Source: an uncultured Faecalibacterium sp. (GTDB taxonomy: Bacteria > Bacillota > Clostridia > Oscillospirales > Ruminococcaceae). From it: a stretch of 27,793 nucleotides of DNA. A program made the translations under genes and the position numbers. The stretch is taken from assembly GCA_934561555.1 (NCBI GenBank), contig CAKTGQ010000025.1, forward strand, positions 1-27,793. The letters run 5' to 3'. Below, in pieces: positions 13,401 to 22,155 of the stretch (position 1 is the stretch's first letter; each line of letters opens with the position of its first letter). A model generated the notes under the pieces. That model had not been told where the DNA came from and did no database searches. It worked only from the letters and a program-made list of their open reading frames with translations.

Positions 13401-15056
13401 TTACAGTTCCTGATAGGCGGTCATCAAGGCGGGGATGAACTGCTTTTTGCGGCTCACCACGCCCGGCAGCGTCCAGCTGGCATCGGCGTCGGGCTGGGTC
13501 TCGAAACCATCCGTCAGCACCTCGGCGGCGTAGCGCCCGTTGCATATAACCACGCTCTCCTCCTTGGGCACGTCGGTTAGCAGCATGTAGATATCTTCCA
13601 CGTTCTGCTTGTTGCGTGCTTCCTCGAGATACGGCTTCAGCAGCGCCTCGGCGGCGGTCAGGTTCTTGCGGGTCATGTAGCTGCCCTGCGCCACGCCAAA
13701 GCGGATATCGCCGCACATGAACACCTTGAAGTCCTGCAAAAAGACCTCTTCGGCGGTCTTGCCGTCCAGCTTTTCGCCGGCTTCAAACATCTCGTTGGCA
13801 AACTCGTTGATGTCCACCCCGGCAATCTTTGCCAGACGGTTGGCGGCGTTCACATCGATGGGGGTGCAGGTGGGGCTGCGGAACACCAGCGTATCCGACA
13901 GGATGGCAGCCAGCAGCAGACCGGCGGTCTTTTGCGGGATGGTCACGCCGTTTTCATCGTACATCTGGGTGACAATGGTGGCGGTGCAGCCCACCGGCTG
14001 GTTGCGGAAGTACACCGGGCCGCTGGTCTCCAGACTGCCGATGCGGTGGTGGTCGATGATCTCCAGGATCTCGGCCTGATCAAAGCCCTCCACCGCCTGT
14101 GTGGCCTCGTTGTGATCCACCAGAATGATGCGGCGCTTGCGCAGGTTGATGATATTGCGGCGGCTGATCATGCCGCAATACTTGCCGTCTGCGTCCAGAA
14201 TGGGGAAATACCGGTGGCGCACCTTTGCCATCACGCGGGTGACGTCTGCCACCGGGGTGACGAGGGTGAATTTAATGATATCGTCCCGGGTCATGTAATA
14301 GGAGATGGGCGCGCACTGGCTGATGAGCTTTGCCGCCGCGTAGGTATCGCAGGGGGCGCTCATGATGGCTACGCCGGTCTCGGCGGCGATATGCTGGATG
14401 GTGCGGCCCACCTTTGCGCCGTTGCAGATGATGATAAGAGAAGCTTCCTTCTCGATGGCGCACAGCTGGCTTTCGTAGCGGTTGGTCAGGATGACGATAT
14501 CACCTTTTTCCATGTTGCTTTCCAGCATTTCCGGGGTGGCGGTGCCAATGCGGATGTGACCGGTGGTGCACACCGCGTCCTCGCTGCCCACCACCATGGT
14601 GGCGCCCAGCGTTTCCAGAATATTGCGGTAGCTGGTGCGGCTCTTGGCAAGGATGCCGGTGTCGAACAGGTCCATGTTGGCGGTGGCGATATCCTTCACC
14701 GTGATGAGGCCCTGCAATTCGTTCTCCTCGCTGGTCACGGGGAGGGTGTCGATCTTCTGGTCGCGCATGATCTCCCACGCCTTGCGCAGGCTGGTAGAGC
14801 CGGGGATGCCGGGCATCTGACGGTAATCCACGTCCCGGATCTTCGGGTTGACGTCGGTGCACATCCGGGGCGGCGTGACCCCGAATTTTTTCAGCACAAA
14901 TTCGGTTTCCTGATTCATCTTGCCCGCACGCCGGGCTTCGCAGACCAGATCGCTGGTCTTATTTTTCAGCTCTGCATAGGCAATGGCAGAGCAGATGGAG
15001 TCGGTGTCCGGGTTGCGATGCCCGATAACAACGACCTTGTGGGCAGTTTGCTGCAT
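13401..15056 (-). CDS. ppaC: Manganese-dependent inorganic pyrophosphatase with CBS and DRTGG domains
   Basis: 551 residues, a family II (DHH) pyrophosphatase. Metal motifs are GHRNPDTDS (residues 12-20), DHN (314-316) and DHH (335-337); the C-terminal DHHA2 domain has the substrate-binding VVSRKKQ near 530. An insertion between residues about 70 and 305 holds a CBS domain, a DRTGG domain (about 140-245) and a second CBS domain, explaining the length (plain family II enzymes have about 310 residues). Such enzymes split pyrophosphate to phosphate, with Mn2+ or Co2+, and are regulated by adenine nucleotides bound to the CBS domains. The ATG follows AAGGGGG. It forms an operon with the acylphosphatase gene. 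Confidence 0.95.
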   Translation of the reverse strand: MQQTAHKVVVIGHRNPDTDSICSAIAYAELKNKTSDLVCEARRAGKMNQETEFVLKKFGVTPPRMCTDVNPKIRDVDYRQMPGIPGSTSLRKAWEIMRDQKIDTLPVTSEENELQGLITVKDIATANMDLFDTGILAKSRTSYRNILETLGATMVVGSEDAVCTTGHIRIGTATPEMLESNMEKGDIVILTNRYESQLCAIEKEASLIIICNGAKVGRTIQHIAAETGVAIMSAPCDTYAAAKLISQCAPISYYMTRDDIIKFTLVTPVADVTRVMAKVRHRYFPILDADGKYCGMISRRNIINLRKRRIILVDHNEATQAVEGFDQAEILEIIDHHRIGSLETSGPVYFRNQPVGCTATIVTQMYDENGVTIPQKTAGLLLAAILSDTLVFRSPTCTPIDVNAANRLAKIAGVDINEFANEMFEAGEKLDGKTAEEVFLQDFKVFMCGDIRFGVAQGSYMTRKNLTAAEALLKPYLEEARNKQNVEDIYMLLTDVPKEESVVICNGRYAAEVLTDGFETQPDADASWTLPGVVSRKKQFIPALMTAYQEL

Positions 15057-15152
15057 AGTTTACCCCCTTATGGGTCCTCAACTTCTTATCATATATCGTA
15101 TCATTTACCAAACAGCGCCCCTCTCCTGCACAGCGGGGCGGGCTGCAACCTT

Positions 15153-15181
15153 ATTTTAACACAACTGCGCCCGGGGGTAAA
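15153..15181 (-). promoter_or_regulatory. Possible promoter of the pyrophosphatase operon
   Basis: On the minus strand, TTTACC (15176-15181), a 17-base spacer and TAAAAT (15153-15158). The leader of about 90 bases includes a GC-rich hairpin (GCCCC/GGGGC, near 15117-15140). Confidence 0.4.
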
Positions 15182-15235
15182 GGGCGCTGAGTGCGGCGGG
15201 CTGTTGCTTTTTGACGCTTTCTTGTATACAACCCC

Positions 15236-15264
15236 TTGCATTTCGACAGCATCCGCTGTATGAT
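15236..15264 (+). promoter_or_regulatory. Promoter of the second MATE gene
   Basis: TTGCAT (15236-15241), a 17-base spacer and TATGAT (15259-15264), 42 bases before the start codon. Confidence 0.65.
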
Positions 15265-15306
15265 AATAGTATTCGAGCTTTTTTATCATTTGCAACGGAG
15301 GGCCGC

Positions 15307-16665
15307 ATGAAATCGTCCAAGTTTACATCCACTCCCCTGTTTCCACGGCAGGCGCTGGTGGCGCTGCTGCTGCCGCTGATCGCGGAGCAGGCGTTAAGCG
15401 TGACCATTGGTCTGGCGGATACCTTAATGGTATCCTCGGTGGGCGAAGCCGCCGTGTCCGGCGTGAGCCTTGTGGACAGCTTCAACACCCTGATGATCCA
15501 GATCATGAGCGCGCTGGCGACCGGCGGCGCGGTGGTCACCAGCCAGTACATCGGCCATCAGGAGCCCAAAAACGCCAAGGCAGCGGCGGCGCAAATTTTA
15601 TTCGTGCTGTCCAGCTTCAGCGTGCTGGTGGCGGCGGTGGTCATCGGCGGGCGGCACGCCATCCTGCGGGGCATCTTCGGCTCTATTGACGCGGACGTGA
15701 TGCACTACGCCGAGACCTATTTTCTGCTTTCGGCGCTGAGCTACCCCTTCATCGGCCTGTACAACGCCGGTGCGGCGCTGTTCCGGGCGCAGGGCAACAG
15801 CAAGATCAGTATGCTGTCCAGCCTGGTGATGAACGTGGTGAACATCGGCGGCAACGCAGTGCTGATCTACGGCTTCGGCATGGGGGTCATGGGCGCGGCG
15901 CTGGCAAGCCTTGTGTCCCGCGCCATTGCCTGCGCGGTGGTGCTGTATCTGCTGCAAAAGCCGGGCTGCGCCCTGCGGGTGGACAGCCTGCGGGCGATGG
16001 CGCCGAATGGTGGGCTGATCCGGCGCATTTTGCGGGTGGGCATCCCTGCCGGCATCGAGAACGGCATGTTCCAGATCGGCAAGCTGTCGGTGTCCAGCCT
16101 GACCTCCACCCTTGGCACGGCAGCCATTGCCGCCAACGCGGTGGCCAATACCACCACTACCTTTTTGAACGTTCCCGCCAACGCCGTGGGCATGGCTGCC
16201 CTGACCGTGGTAGGCCAGTGTCTGGGCGCGGGCGAAAAGGAACAGGCGGTGTACTACTCCCGCCGCCTGATGCTGACCGCCTACTGCGGCGCGTGGGTGA
16301 TGAACCTTTCCGCCTTCTTCTTCGCCAACCGGTTCGCGGTGTCCCTGTTCAATCTCTCACCGGAGGCACAGGCCATGGCGCTGGACATCATGGTGTGGTT
16401 CAACATCGTTTCCCTGTTCGTGTGGCCGTCCAGCTTTACCCTGCCCAACATCCTGCGCGCCGCCGGTGACGCCCGGTTTACCATGACCGTGAGCATCGTG
16501 TCCATGTGGGCGTTCCGGGTGGGCTTCTGCTATCTGGTGGTGCTGTGCTTCGGCGGCGGGCTGCTGAGCATCTGGATGGGGATGTATCTGGACTGGGTGT
16601 TCCGCTCGCTGTGCTTCTATCTGCGCTTCCGCCGGGGCAGCTGGCTGGAGCAGAGTGTGATCTGA
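15307..16665 (+). CDS. MATE-family efflux transporter (second copy, different subfamily)
   Basis: 452 residues with about twelve membrane segments. The N-terminal pattern LLLPLIAEQALSVTIGLADT, followed by LMVSSVGEAAVSGVSLVDS, is typical of MATE proteins of the DinF/NorM-like groups common in Clostridia. The repeat of the pattern in the second half (GIPAGIENGMFQIGKLSVSS) shows the two-lobed fold. ATG 15307 follows CGGAGGGCC; an upstream frame to 15211 lacks a ribosome site and crosses the promoter. It is only distantly similar to the first MATE protein of this window and has no structured leader. Substrate unknown. Confidence 0.92.
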   Translation: MKSSKFTSTPLFPRQALVALLLPLIAEQALSVTIGLADTLMVSSVGEAAVSGVSLVDSFNTLMIQIMSALATGGAVVTSQYIGHQEPKNAKAAAAQILFVLSSFSVLVAAVVIGGRHAILRGIFGSIDADVMHYAETYFLLSALSYPFIGLYNAGAALFRAQGNSKISMLSSLVMNVVNIGGNAVLIYGFGMGVMGAALASLVSRAIACAVVLYLLQKPGCALRVDSLRAMAPNGGLIRRILRVGIPAGIENGMFQIGKLSVSSLTSTLGTAAIAANAVANTTTTFLNVPANAVGMAALTVVGQCLGAGEKEQAVYYSRRLMLTAYCGAWVMNLSAFFFANRFAVSLFNLSPEAQAMALDIMVWFNIVSLFVWPSSFTLPNILRAAGDARFTMTVSIVSMWAFRVGFCYLVVLCFGGGLLSIWMGMYLDWVFRSLCFYLRFRRGSWLEQSVI

Positions 16666-16671
16666 TTTTTT

Positions 16672-16735
16672 GGCATCCACCCCTTTGCCGGTCTGTGAAA
16701 GACCGGTGAAAATGGGGCGGATGCCTTTTCTTTTT
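16672..16735 (+). terminator. Terminator of the second MATE gene
   Basis: Stem GGCATCC-CCCC with its complement GGGG-GGATGCC (one mismatch), a nested hairpin CCGGTC/GACCGG, and a following TTTTCTTTTT. Confidence 0.85.
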
Positions 16736-16844
16736 GCAGGAAACCGCCGCTTTGATTCGTATTATCAACAGAAGATTGCTGGTATTTTTTACAGGTTCCA
16801 CAAATTATTTTTTTAGCACTTGACAAAGTTTTCACCTTTCGTTC

Positions 16845-16873
16845 TTGCAATCTTCATCGTTCGGGCGTATAAT
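16845..16873 (+). promoter_or_regulatory. Promoter of the PAP2 gene
   Basis: TTGCAA (16845-16850), a 17-base spacer and TATAAT (16868-16873), 48 bases upstream of the ATG. A TTGACA at 16820 has no matching -10 box. Confidence 0.75.
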
Positions 16874-16920
16874 TTCTCAATGCTATCAAGTTCTGCTCTT
16901 CTGCAAAAGGAGGCTATTTT

Positions 16921-17577
16921 ATGAAACGCAGCTGGCTTGCGCGCCACCCGGTCGGGTTCATGGCGCTGTATACTATATTTTATCTGTCCGTCTTTCACCA
17001 TCTGGAGGCAAACGTCCCCCTGCGCAGCATTCTGGTGCACTGCCGTCTGGACGATGTGATCCCCTTCTGCAAATACGCGGTGATCCCCTACTTTGCATGG
17101 TTTGTGTGGATCCCCTTCACCCTGTTCTATCTGCTGTGGAAAGCCCCGCGTGAGGACTTCTGGCGGCTGTGCCTGCCGCTGTTCTCCGGCATGACCATTG
17201 CACTGGCGTGCTACGCGGTGCTGCCTACGGCGCTGGACCTGCGCCCCTACTGGGTGCCGGGCAGCGACATCTTTGCCCGGGTGGTGCGCTTTTTGTACCG
17301 CACCGACACTGCCACCAACGTCTGCCCGTCCATCCATGTGTTCAACTCGGTAACGCTGCTGCTGGCGTACTACCGCAGCCATATCTTTGAGGTGCCCCGC
17401 CGCCGCTGGATGCGTCCCGCAGCCGCTGTGCTGTGCGTTTCCATCGTCTGCTCCACCGTGCTGCTCAAGCAGCACAGCTGCATCGATGTGGCGCTGGGTG
17501 CACTGCTGGCGCTGGCGCTGGACAGCGCCTTTACCGCCGCCGAGCGCAGCCAGCTGCCGCAGGTGCGGAGAGCATAA
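16921..17577 (+). CDS. PAP2-superfamily membrane phosphatase / inositolphosphotransferase-like
   Basis: 218 residues with about five to six membrane segments. The motif CPSIH (residues 135-139) corresponds to the PSGH motif, and KQHSCIDV (183-190, with H185 and D189) to the third PAP2 motif. The SIH form and the overall pattern resemble the PAP2-like group near Aur1/inositolphosphotransferases rather than UppP-substituting BcrC enzymes. It should act on a lipid or isoprenoid phosphate at the outer face of the membrane. The ATG follows AAAAGGAGG. It is a single-gene unit with its own promoter and terminator. The exact substrate is not shown by the sequence. Confidence 0.85.
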   Translation: MKRSWLARHPVGFMALYTIFYLSVFHHLEANVPLRSILVHCRLDDVIPFCKYAVIPYFAWFVWIPFTLFYLLWKAPREDFWRLCLPLFSGMTIALACYAVLPTALDLRPYWVPGSDIFARVVRFLYRTDTATNVCPSIHVFNSVTLLLAYYRSHIFEVPRRRWMRPAAAVLCVSIVCSTVLLKQHSCIDVALGALLALALDSAFTAAERSQLPQVRRA

Positions 17578-17592
17578 AACTTTTTATAATTT

Positions 17593-17633
17593 GTGGCTCA
17601 GAAGCGCCTGCGGGTGTTTCTGAGCCACTTTTT
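17593..17633 (+). terminator. Terminator of the PAP2 gene
   Basis: Stem GTGGCTCAGAA and its complement (17593-17628) followed by TTTTT, starting 15 bases after the stop codon. Confidence 0.85.
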
Positions 17634-17663
17634 CACAGTTGGGGTCGTAACGGCAAACGGCAG

Positions 17664-17700
17664 TTGCAGCGCCGCTTTCTACGAAAGCGCGGCGCTGCGG
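17664..17700. repeat. GC-rich hairpin GCAGCGCC/GGCGCTGC
   Basis: The arms GCAGCGCC...GCTTTC and GAAAGC...GGCGCTGC form a long stem with a short bulge, between the PAP2 terminator and repeat cluster 4. It has no T run, so it is probably not a terminator. Confidence 0.5.
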
Positions 17701-17712
17701 GAAAACGTCCTC

Positions 17713-17980
17713 GCCCTCTCAGGCGCTCCCGCGCCAGCTCTCCCAAAGGGAGAGCCAAGCCGTAAGGCTCATTGCTAAAGTTTTAAGTGTAATGAGAAAG
17801 TTTCCGGCAGTGCTCTTGCCTCTCCCTTTGGGAGAGGTGGCATCGCGCAGCGATGACGGAGAGGGCGCACGCTGCTAGCCCTGTCGCTAAAATTTCAAAC
17901 GTAACAAGAAACTTTACCGTTATGCCAAAAGCTCCCCCTTTCGGGGGAGCTGGCATCGCGCAGCGATGACTGAGAGGGTT
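17713..17980. repeat. Repeat cluster 4: three hairpin modules with conserved linkers and inverted ends
   Basis: Starts CCCTCTCAGGCGC and ends TGACTGAGAGGGTT. Modules are at about 17713-17768, 17819-17873 and 17928-17980; linkers (ATTGCTAAAGTTTTAAG and variants, then AATGAGAAAGTTTCC) lie between. The middle module matches cluster 1 at 1729-1782 base for base through CATCGCGCAGCGATGACGGA. The right end stops four bases before the stop codon of the gluQ gene. Confidence 0.85.
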
Positions 17981-17984
17981 CTTT

Positions 17985-18956
17985 TCAGAACAGCCCCTCG
18001 GGCAGGCAGATATCCTGCTTGGGGACTTTCGTCCACGCAAAGTCCGGCACAAGGCTTTCCGGGGTGCGGGGGGCTGGCTCCGGCTGCAGGCCGTAGGCAT
18101 ACGCCAGCTTGCCGATGATCTCCGGGGCGGTGTATTTTGCCCGCAGGTTTTCAAGGCTCTGGTCGCCGTCCCGCTTGGACAGCCGCCGCCCGTCCGCTGC
18201 CAGCAGCAGCGGGCAGTGGGCAAAGCGGGGCGGCTGCAAGCCCAGCAGCCGGTACAGGTACAGCTGCCGCGCCGTGGAGGAAAGCAGGTCTGCCCCGCGC
18301 ACCACCTCGGTGACACCCATGCGGGCATCGTCCACCACCACCGCCAGCTGATAGGCAAACACCCCGTCTGCCCGGCGCAGATAGAAATCGCCGCAGTCCC
18401 GCAGCAGATTTTCGGTATGCGTACCCATGCAGCCGTCCGTGAAGGTGATGGCCTCATCCGGCACTATCAGACGGTAGGCAGGGGCTTTCTTTTTGCGCTT
18501 TTCCGCAATTTCTTCCGGTGTCAACCCCCGGCAGGTGCCCGGGTAGATGACGTTGCCGTCTGAGGTATGGGGTGCGCTGGCGGCGTGCAGCTGGGAGCGG
18601 GAGCAAAAGCAGGGGTACACCAGCCCCAGCTGCTCCAGCTTGCGGTAGCTTTGGGTATAGATGTCCCCGCACGCGCTCTGGTAATAGGGCGCGTGTGCGC
18701 CGCCGGTGCTGCCGCCCTCGTCCCATGTAAGCCCCAGCCATGCAAGGTCCTGTTCCAGCAGGTCAGCATAGACGCGGGGGCAGCGCTCGGCGTCCAAGTC
18801 CTCGATGCGCAGCACGATGCGCCCGCCCTGACTTTTTGCGCTGAGCCACGCCAGCAGGCTGCAGGCCAGATTGCCCAGATGCAGCCGTCCGCTGGGGCTG
18901 GGGGCAAAGCGCCCGGTGACCGGGCGGCTGGTGGAGACAGGGACTTGGTTTTGCAT
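17985..18956 (-). CDS. gluQ: Glutamyl-Q tRNA(Asp) synthetase
   Basis: 323 residues, near the usual size of about 300. The HIGH-like motif is in GRFAPSPSGRLHLGN (residues 16-30) and the KMSKS-like motif is LSKRDGD. A zinc site is visible as CFC, then a tyrosine (VIYPGTC) and cysteine. There is no C-terminal anticodon-binding domain, which separates GluQRS from GltX. The enzyme activates glutamate and attaches it to the queuosine at the wobble position of tRNA(Asp). ATG (18954-18956) follows AAGGAAG; an extension back to 19028 crosses the promoter. The last codons abut repeat cluster 4. GluQRS is much better known in Proteobacteria, so its presence here is notable. Confidence 0.93.
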   Translation of the reverse strand: MQNQVPVSTSRPVTGRFAPSPSGRLHLGNLACSLLAWLSAKSQGGRIVLRIEDLDAERCPRVYADLLEQDLAWLGLTWDEGGSTGGAHAPYYQSACGDIYTQSYRKLEQLGLVYPCFCSRSQLHAASAPHTSDGNVIYPGTCRGLTPEEIAEKRKKKAPAYRLIVPDEAITFTDGCMGTHTENLLRDCGDFYLRRADGVFAYQLAVVVDDARMGVTEVVRGADLLSSTARQLYLYRLLGLQPPRFAHCPLLLAADGRRLSKRDGDQSLENLRAKYTAPEIIGKLAYAYGLQPEPAPRTPESLVPDFAWTKVPKQDICLPEGLF

Positions 18957-18992
18957 GGGTGTGCTTCCTTTCGCTTCCAATGGTTTTTTCTC

Positions 18993-19021
18993 ATTATAAG
19001 CCCTTGCTGTGCAAAGGTCAA
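18993..19021 (-). promoter_or_regulatory. Promoter of gluQ
   Basis: On the minus strand, TTGACC (19016-19021), a 17-base spacer and TATAAT (18993-18998). Confidence 0.85.
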
Positions 19022-19027
19022 TGCGCA

Positions 19028-19065
19028 TAAAAAAGCCGCCGCAGGCGGCAATGCCTGCGGCGGCT
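19028..19065 (-). terminator. Terminator of the alpha-glucoside operon
   Basis: Perfect 13-bp stem AGCCGCCGCAGGC and its complement (19034-19065) with a six-base loop, followed on the minus strand by a T run. It lies 15 bases past the 6-phospho-alpha-glucosidase stop. Confidence 0.9.
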
Positions 19066-19079
19066 GTAAGGTCGGCTGC

Positions 19080-20438
19080 TCAGTGCAGCTCCGGCCAGTA
19101 GCCCTTGTTGGCTTCGATCATATCGTCCAGAATGGCCTTGGCAACGTTCATGCTGGGCACAGTCTTGTTCAGGGTAAAGGCCTGCAGCACCTTCTCGTAG
19201 CTGCCTTCCACGCAGCCCTCCACCAGCAGCTTTTCGCTGTTGAGTTGCTGCATCATCAGGCCCTGCTGGAACAGCGGGATGTTGTCCCGGGCAATGACCT
19301 CCGGGCCGTTCTTGCCGATGTAGGCGGGCAGCTCCACCATTGCGTCATAGGGCATATTGGGGATAGCGCCGCGGTTCTCGGTGATGATGAGGAAGCGTGC
19401 CTTGGTGTCGTTCTTCAGCGCAGCGGAAAGATCTGCGATCCAGTCGCCGTGGCTGCCGGCATAGAAGGTATTGGCGTCCACCTCGCCGGTCTTGAGGTAG
19501 TGGTCGATGCCGTCGAACAGGTTCTTTTCGCGGGTCTCCTCCACCTCGTTGGCGCGGGTGTGGTTCGGGTCCGAGTGCTCCACGAACTCCTTGGCCTGCA
19601 GATAGTAGTTCAGGTAGGTGTTGGGCAGGTACTCCGGGAAGTTTTCCATGATCTCGTACTCGCCCTTCCACACATAGTACCAGCTGCCCTTGGTGTGGCG
19701 GTTCTGGCTGCCGGAAGAGGTCAGCGCACCCATGCCCTTGAGGTAGCTTTCCGGCAGAAGGATCTGGTTCTCCTTGATGTAGGCGCGCAGCTTGGGCATC
19801 AGGTCCTCGCCGTGGTACTGGATGGAGGTGAACCAGCCGAAGTGGTTCAGGCCAAAGTAATCGTAAACGATCTCCTTCTTGTTCTGGATGCCCATGGCAG
19901 CTGCCACCACGTCAATGATGGCGATGGGCATATCGCAGATGTTGATGATCCGTGCCTTCGGGCGCAGCTTGCGGCAGGCCTCGGATACGATGGCGGCGGG
20001 ATTGGAGTAGTTCAGGATCCAGTAGTCCTTCTTGGCATACTTTTCCACATCATCGATCAGCTGGATCATGGGGAAAATGGTGCGCATTCCGTAGGCCATG
20101 CCGCCGCAGCCGCAGGTCTCCTGTCCCACGCAGCCGTGGCGCAGAGGGATCTTTTCGTCCTGTTCCCGCATGGCGTAGCCGCCCACGCGCATCTGGGCAA
20201 ACACAAAAGAGGTGTCGGTGTAAGCCTCCTGCACATCGGTGGTGACCACCAGCTTGATGTCGGTATTCAGTTCCTTATGCAGGACCCAGTCCACCACAAC
20301 GGCAACCTTGTCCTGCCGCTCCTTGTTGATGTCAAACAGACGGATCTCGTCTACTTCCAGTTCTTCCCGGCGCAGGGCGATGGATTTGACGATACCGGCG
20401 GTAAAAGTACTACCGCCGCCAGCAATGGTAATGACCAT
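19080..20438 (-). CDS. glvA: 6-phospho-alpha-glucosidase (maltose-6'-phosphate glucosidase), GH4
   Basis: 452 residues, about the usual GH4 length (about 440). The NAD-binding loop AGGGST starts at residue 6. The metal and selectivity motif CDMP is at residues 168-171, and the second metal ligand is the histidine at 199 in GLNHFGW. CDMP, rather than CNVP, is the known mark of phospho-alpha-glucosidases such as GlvA and MalH. The cytoplasmic enzyme hydrolyses maltose-6'-phosphate and similar sugars through an NAD+- and Mn2+-dependent oxidation-elimination mechanism. The preceding gene encodes the PTS transporter that makes its substrate. The ATG follows AAGGAG at a somewhat long distance. Last gene of the operon. 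Confidence 0.94.
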   Translation of the reverse strand: MVITIAGGGSTFTAGIVKSIALRREELEVDEIRLFDINKERQDKVAVVVDWVLHKELNTDIKLVVTTDVQEAYTDTSFVFAQMRVGGYAMREQDEKIPLRHGCVGQETCGCGGMAYGMRTIFPMIQLIDDVEKYAKKDYWILNYSNPAAIVSEACRKLRPKARIINICDMPIAIIDVVAAAMGIQNKKEIVYDYFGLNHFGWFTSIQYHGEDLMPKLRAYIKENQILLPESYLKGMGALTSSGSQNRHTKGSWYYVWKGEYEIMENFPEYLPNTYLNYYLQAKEFVEHSDPNHTRANEVEETREKNLFDGIDHYLKTGEVDANTFYAGSHGDWIADLSAALKNDTKARFLIITENRGAIPNMPYDAMVELPAYIGKNGPEVIARDNIPLFQQGLMMQQLNSEKLLVEGCVEGSYEKVLQAFTLNKTVPSMNVAKAILDDMIEANKGYWPELH

Positions 20439-20508
20439 AGTATAAACGCTCCTTTTTTGTATTTTTCAGGTTAGCCCGGCACAATCCGCCGGGACGCGGA
20501 AAAGCGGT

Positions 20509-22068
20509 TTACTGGTTTTCCAGCTGTGTCTCCACGGCACGCTTGATATCGGCCACCTGCAGACCGTAAACGATCTGGATATCGGTACCCTTTTTCACGA
20601 TGCCGCTGTTCGGCAGCTTGTTGATGGAAGCTTCGTCCAGCTTTGCGGGATCCTTGATGTTTACACGCAGACGGGTGAAGCAGTTGTCCACCGACAGGAT
20701 GTTCTCCTTGCCGCCCAGACCGTCGATGACGCACTGCACCTCGGCAGCGTTCTTCACGCTTGCCTTCTTGGCGGGCGCATCGCCCTTGGCGGTCTCGGTG
20801 CTCACCTCTTCCCGGCCGGGGGTATGGATGTTAAAGGCCTTGATCAGCAGGGTGAACACCACAAAGTACACTGCGATCTGGCACAGTGCCAGCAGGTACA
20901 GGGTGGGATAGTTGGTCTTATCTGCACCGGCAGAAAGGTTCATCAGCACCGAGCCGAGGAGGTTGGTGGTAAAGCCGGTGACATGGAAGGTGTGCAGCAA
21001 CACGATGAACAGACCGGAGATGCAGGCGTGTGCCACCCACAGGATGGGGGCAGAGAAGCAGAACATGAAGTCCAGCGGCTCGGTGATGGAAGCCAGAGAA
21101 GCGGTAAAGGCCAGCGGCACCAGAACGGCAGCGGTCTTTTTGCGGTTCTCCTTGCGGGCGCAGAAGATGAAGGCCGCCACGATGCCAAAGTAGCCGAAGG
21201 TCTTGGTGAAGCCGGTGTACATCCACACGATGCCGTCCGAGAAGGGCAGACCCATGCTGTACTCCATCATCATGACGATGTAGGAGCCGGTGTAGGTGGC
21301 ATCGCCCACGGTCAAGCTGTTGCCCAGTGCAGAGAACTGGAAGGGGGTGTAGATGAGGTGGTGCAGACCGGTGGGGATGAGGAAGCGCTCCAAAAAGCCG
21401 TACAGGAACAGGCCGAAGTTGCCGGAGGTGGCGATCAGATCGGTCAGTGCGCTGATGACGCTCTGCACCGGCGGCCAGAAGAAGCAGGAACCAAAGCCGA
21501 ACAGGATGGAAAAGACCACCATGCAGGTAAAGGACCAGCGGTTGCCGGAGTAGATCTGAGTGATGATGCCCTTGAACTGCTTTTCACAGGTGCGGTTGTA
21601 CACCCAGCCGCAGACCAGGCCCAGCAGGATGCCGCCGAACACGCCCATGTCCACCGTCTGGATGCCGAACACGGTGGACTGACCGGTGCCGTACAGGCCC
21701 ACCATCGGGTCAGCCTCGGCCAGCATACCCAGCTGGGTCAGGGTGACGTTGCCGGCGGTCAGGTACATAAAGTAGCTCATCAGACCGATGATGGCAGCCT
21801 GCTGCTTGTTCTTTTTGGCAAGCGCCGCTGCGATGCCCACGCAGAACATCAGGCTGAGGTTGTTGATGATGACCATGATGCAGTTGTAGATCAGCTGTCC
21901 CAGCAGCTTGATGGGGGTCCACTGCAAAACAGGGATCATCGCGCTAAGGCTTGTGCTGGTAAGCAATGCGCCCAGCACAAGGATCAGGCCTGCTGCCGAG
22001 ATATACGACAGCGGTGAGAGCATGGCTTTGGAGAACTTTTCCAAGCCATTCATGACTTTTTCTTTCAT
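20509..22068 (-). CDS. glvC: Alpha-glucoside/maltose PTS transporter, EIICB
   Basis: 519 residues. The EIIC domain (about 1-420) has about ten membrane segments and typical glucose-family stretches such as FLIPTGLHHLIYTPF and LASITEPLDFMFCF. A linker rich in alanine, lysine and threonine leads to the EIIB domain, whose phospho-accepting cysteine is residue 463 in SVDNCFTRLRV. There is no EIIA domain and no EIIA gene in the window, so phosphate must come from an EIIA encoded elsewhere. It imports and phosphorylates an alpha-glucoside (maltose likely). ATG 22068 follows a GAGGAG site. Substrate class is inferred from the GH4 neighbour and from resemblance to the alpha-glucoside subfamily. Confidence 0.92.
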   Translation of the reverse strand: MKEKVMNGLEKFSKAMLSPLSYISAAGLILVLGALLTSTSLSAMIPVLQWTPIKLLGQLIYNCIMVIINNLSLMFCVGIAAALAKKNKQQAAIIGLMSYFMYLTAGNVTLTQLGMLAEADPMVGLYGTGQSTVFGIQTVDMGVFGGILLGLVCGWVYNRTCEKQFKGIITQIYSGNRWSFTCMVVFSILFGFGSCFFWPPVQSVISALTDLIATSGNFGLFLYGFLERFLIPTGLHHLIYTPFQFSALGNSLTVGDATYTGSYIVMMMEYSMGLPFSDGIVWMYTGFTKTFGYFGIVAAFIFCARKENRKKTAAVLVPLAFTASLASITEPLDFMFCFSAPILWVAHACISGLFIVLLHTFHVTGFTTNLLGSVLMNLSAGADKTNYPTLYLLALCQIAVYFVVFTLLIKAFNIHTPGREEVSTETAKGDAPAKKASVKNAAEVQCVIDGLGGKENILSVDNCFTRLRVNIKDPAKLDEASINKLPNSGIVKKGTDIQIVYGLQVADIKRAVETQLENQ

Positions 22069-22094
22069 CGTGTAATACTCCTCACTTTTTGACT

Positions 22095-22147
22095 TGACTG
22101 TTTTTGGGGGATGATTTCTATTCCGCAGGGCTTCCGGACGCCCTGTT
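22095..22147 (-). other. Small hairpin between licT and EIICB
   Basis: On the minus strand CAGGGC and GCCCTG form a stem (near 22125-22145) with an eight-base loop, and no T run follows directly. No second RAT site is present here, so this may be a processing or stability element, or meaningless. Confidence 0.3.
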
Positions 22148-22155
22148 GAAACATT

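Noticed and set aside
16820..16825. TTGACA as the -35 box of the PAP2 promoter
   Set aside because: No -10 box occurs 16-18 bases downstream; the TTGCAA/TATAAT pair at 16845-16873 fits better.
22069..22155. A second RAT site between licT and EIICB
   Set aside because: The segment has only a CAGGGC/GCCCTG hairpin; the TGTNACTG and CAGGCA elements and a T run are absent.
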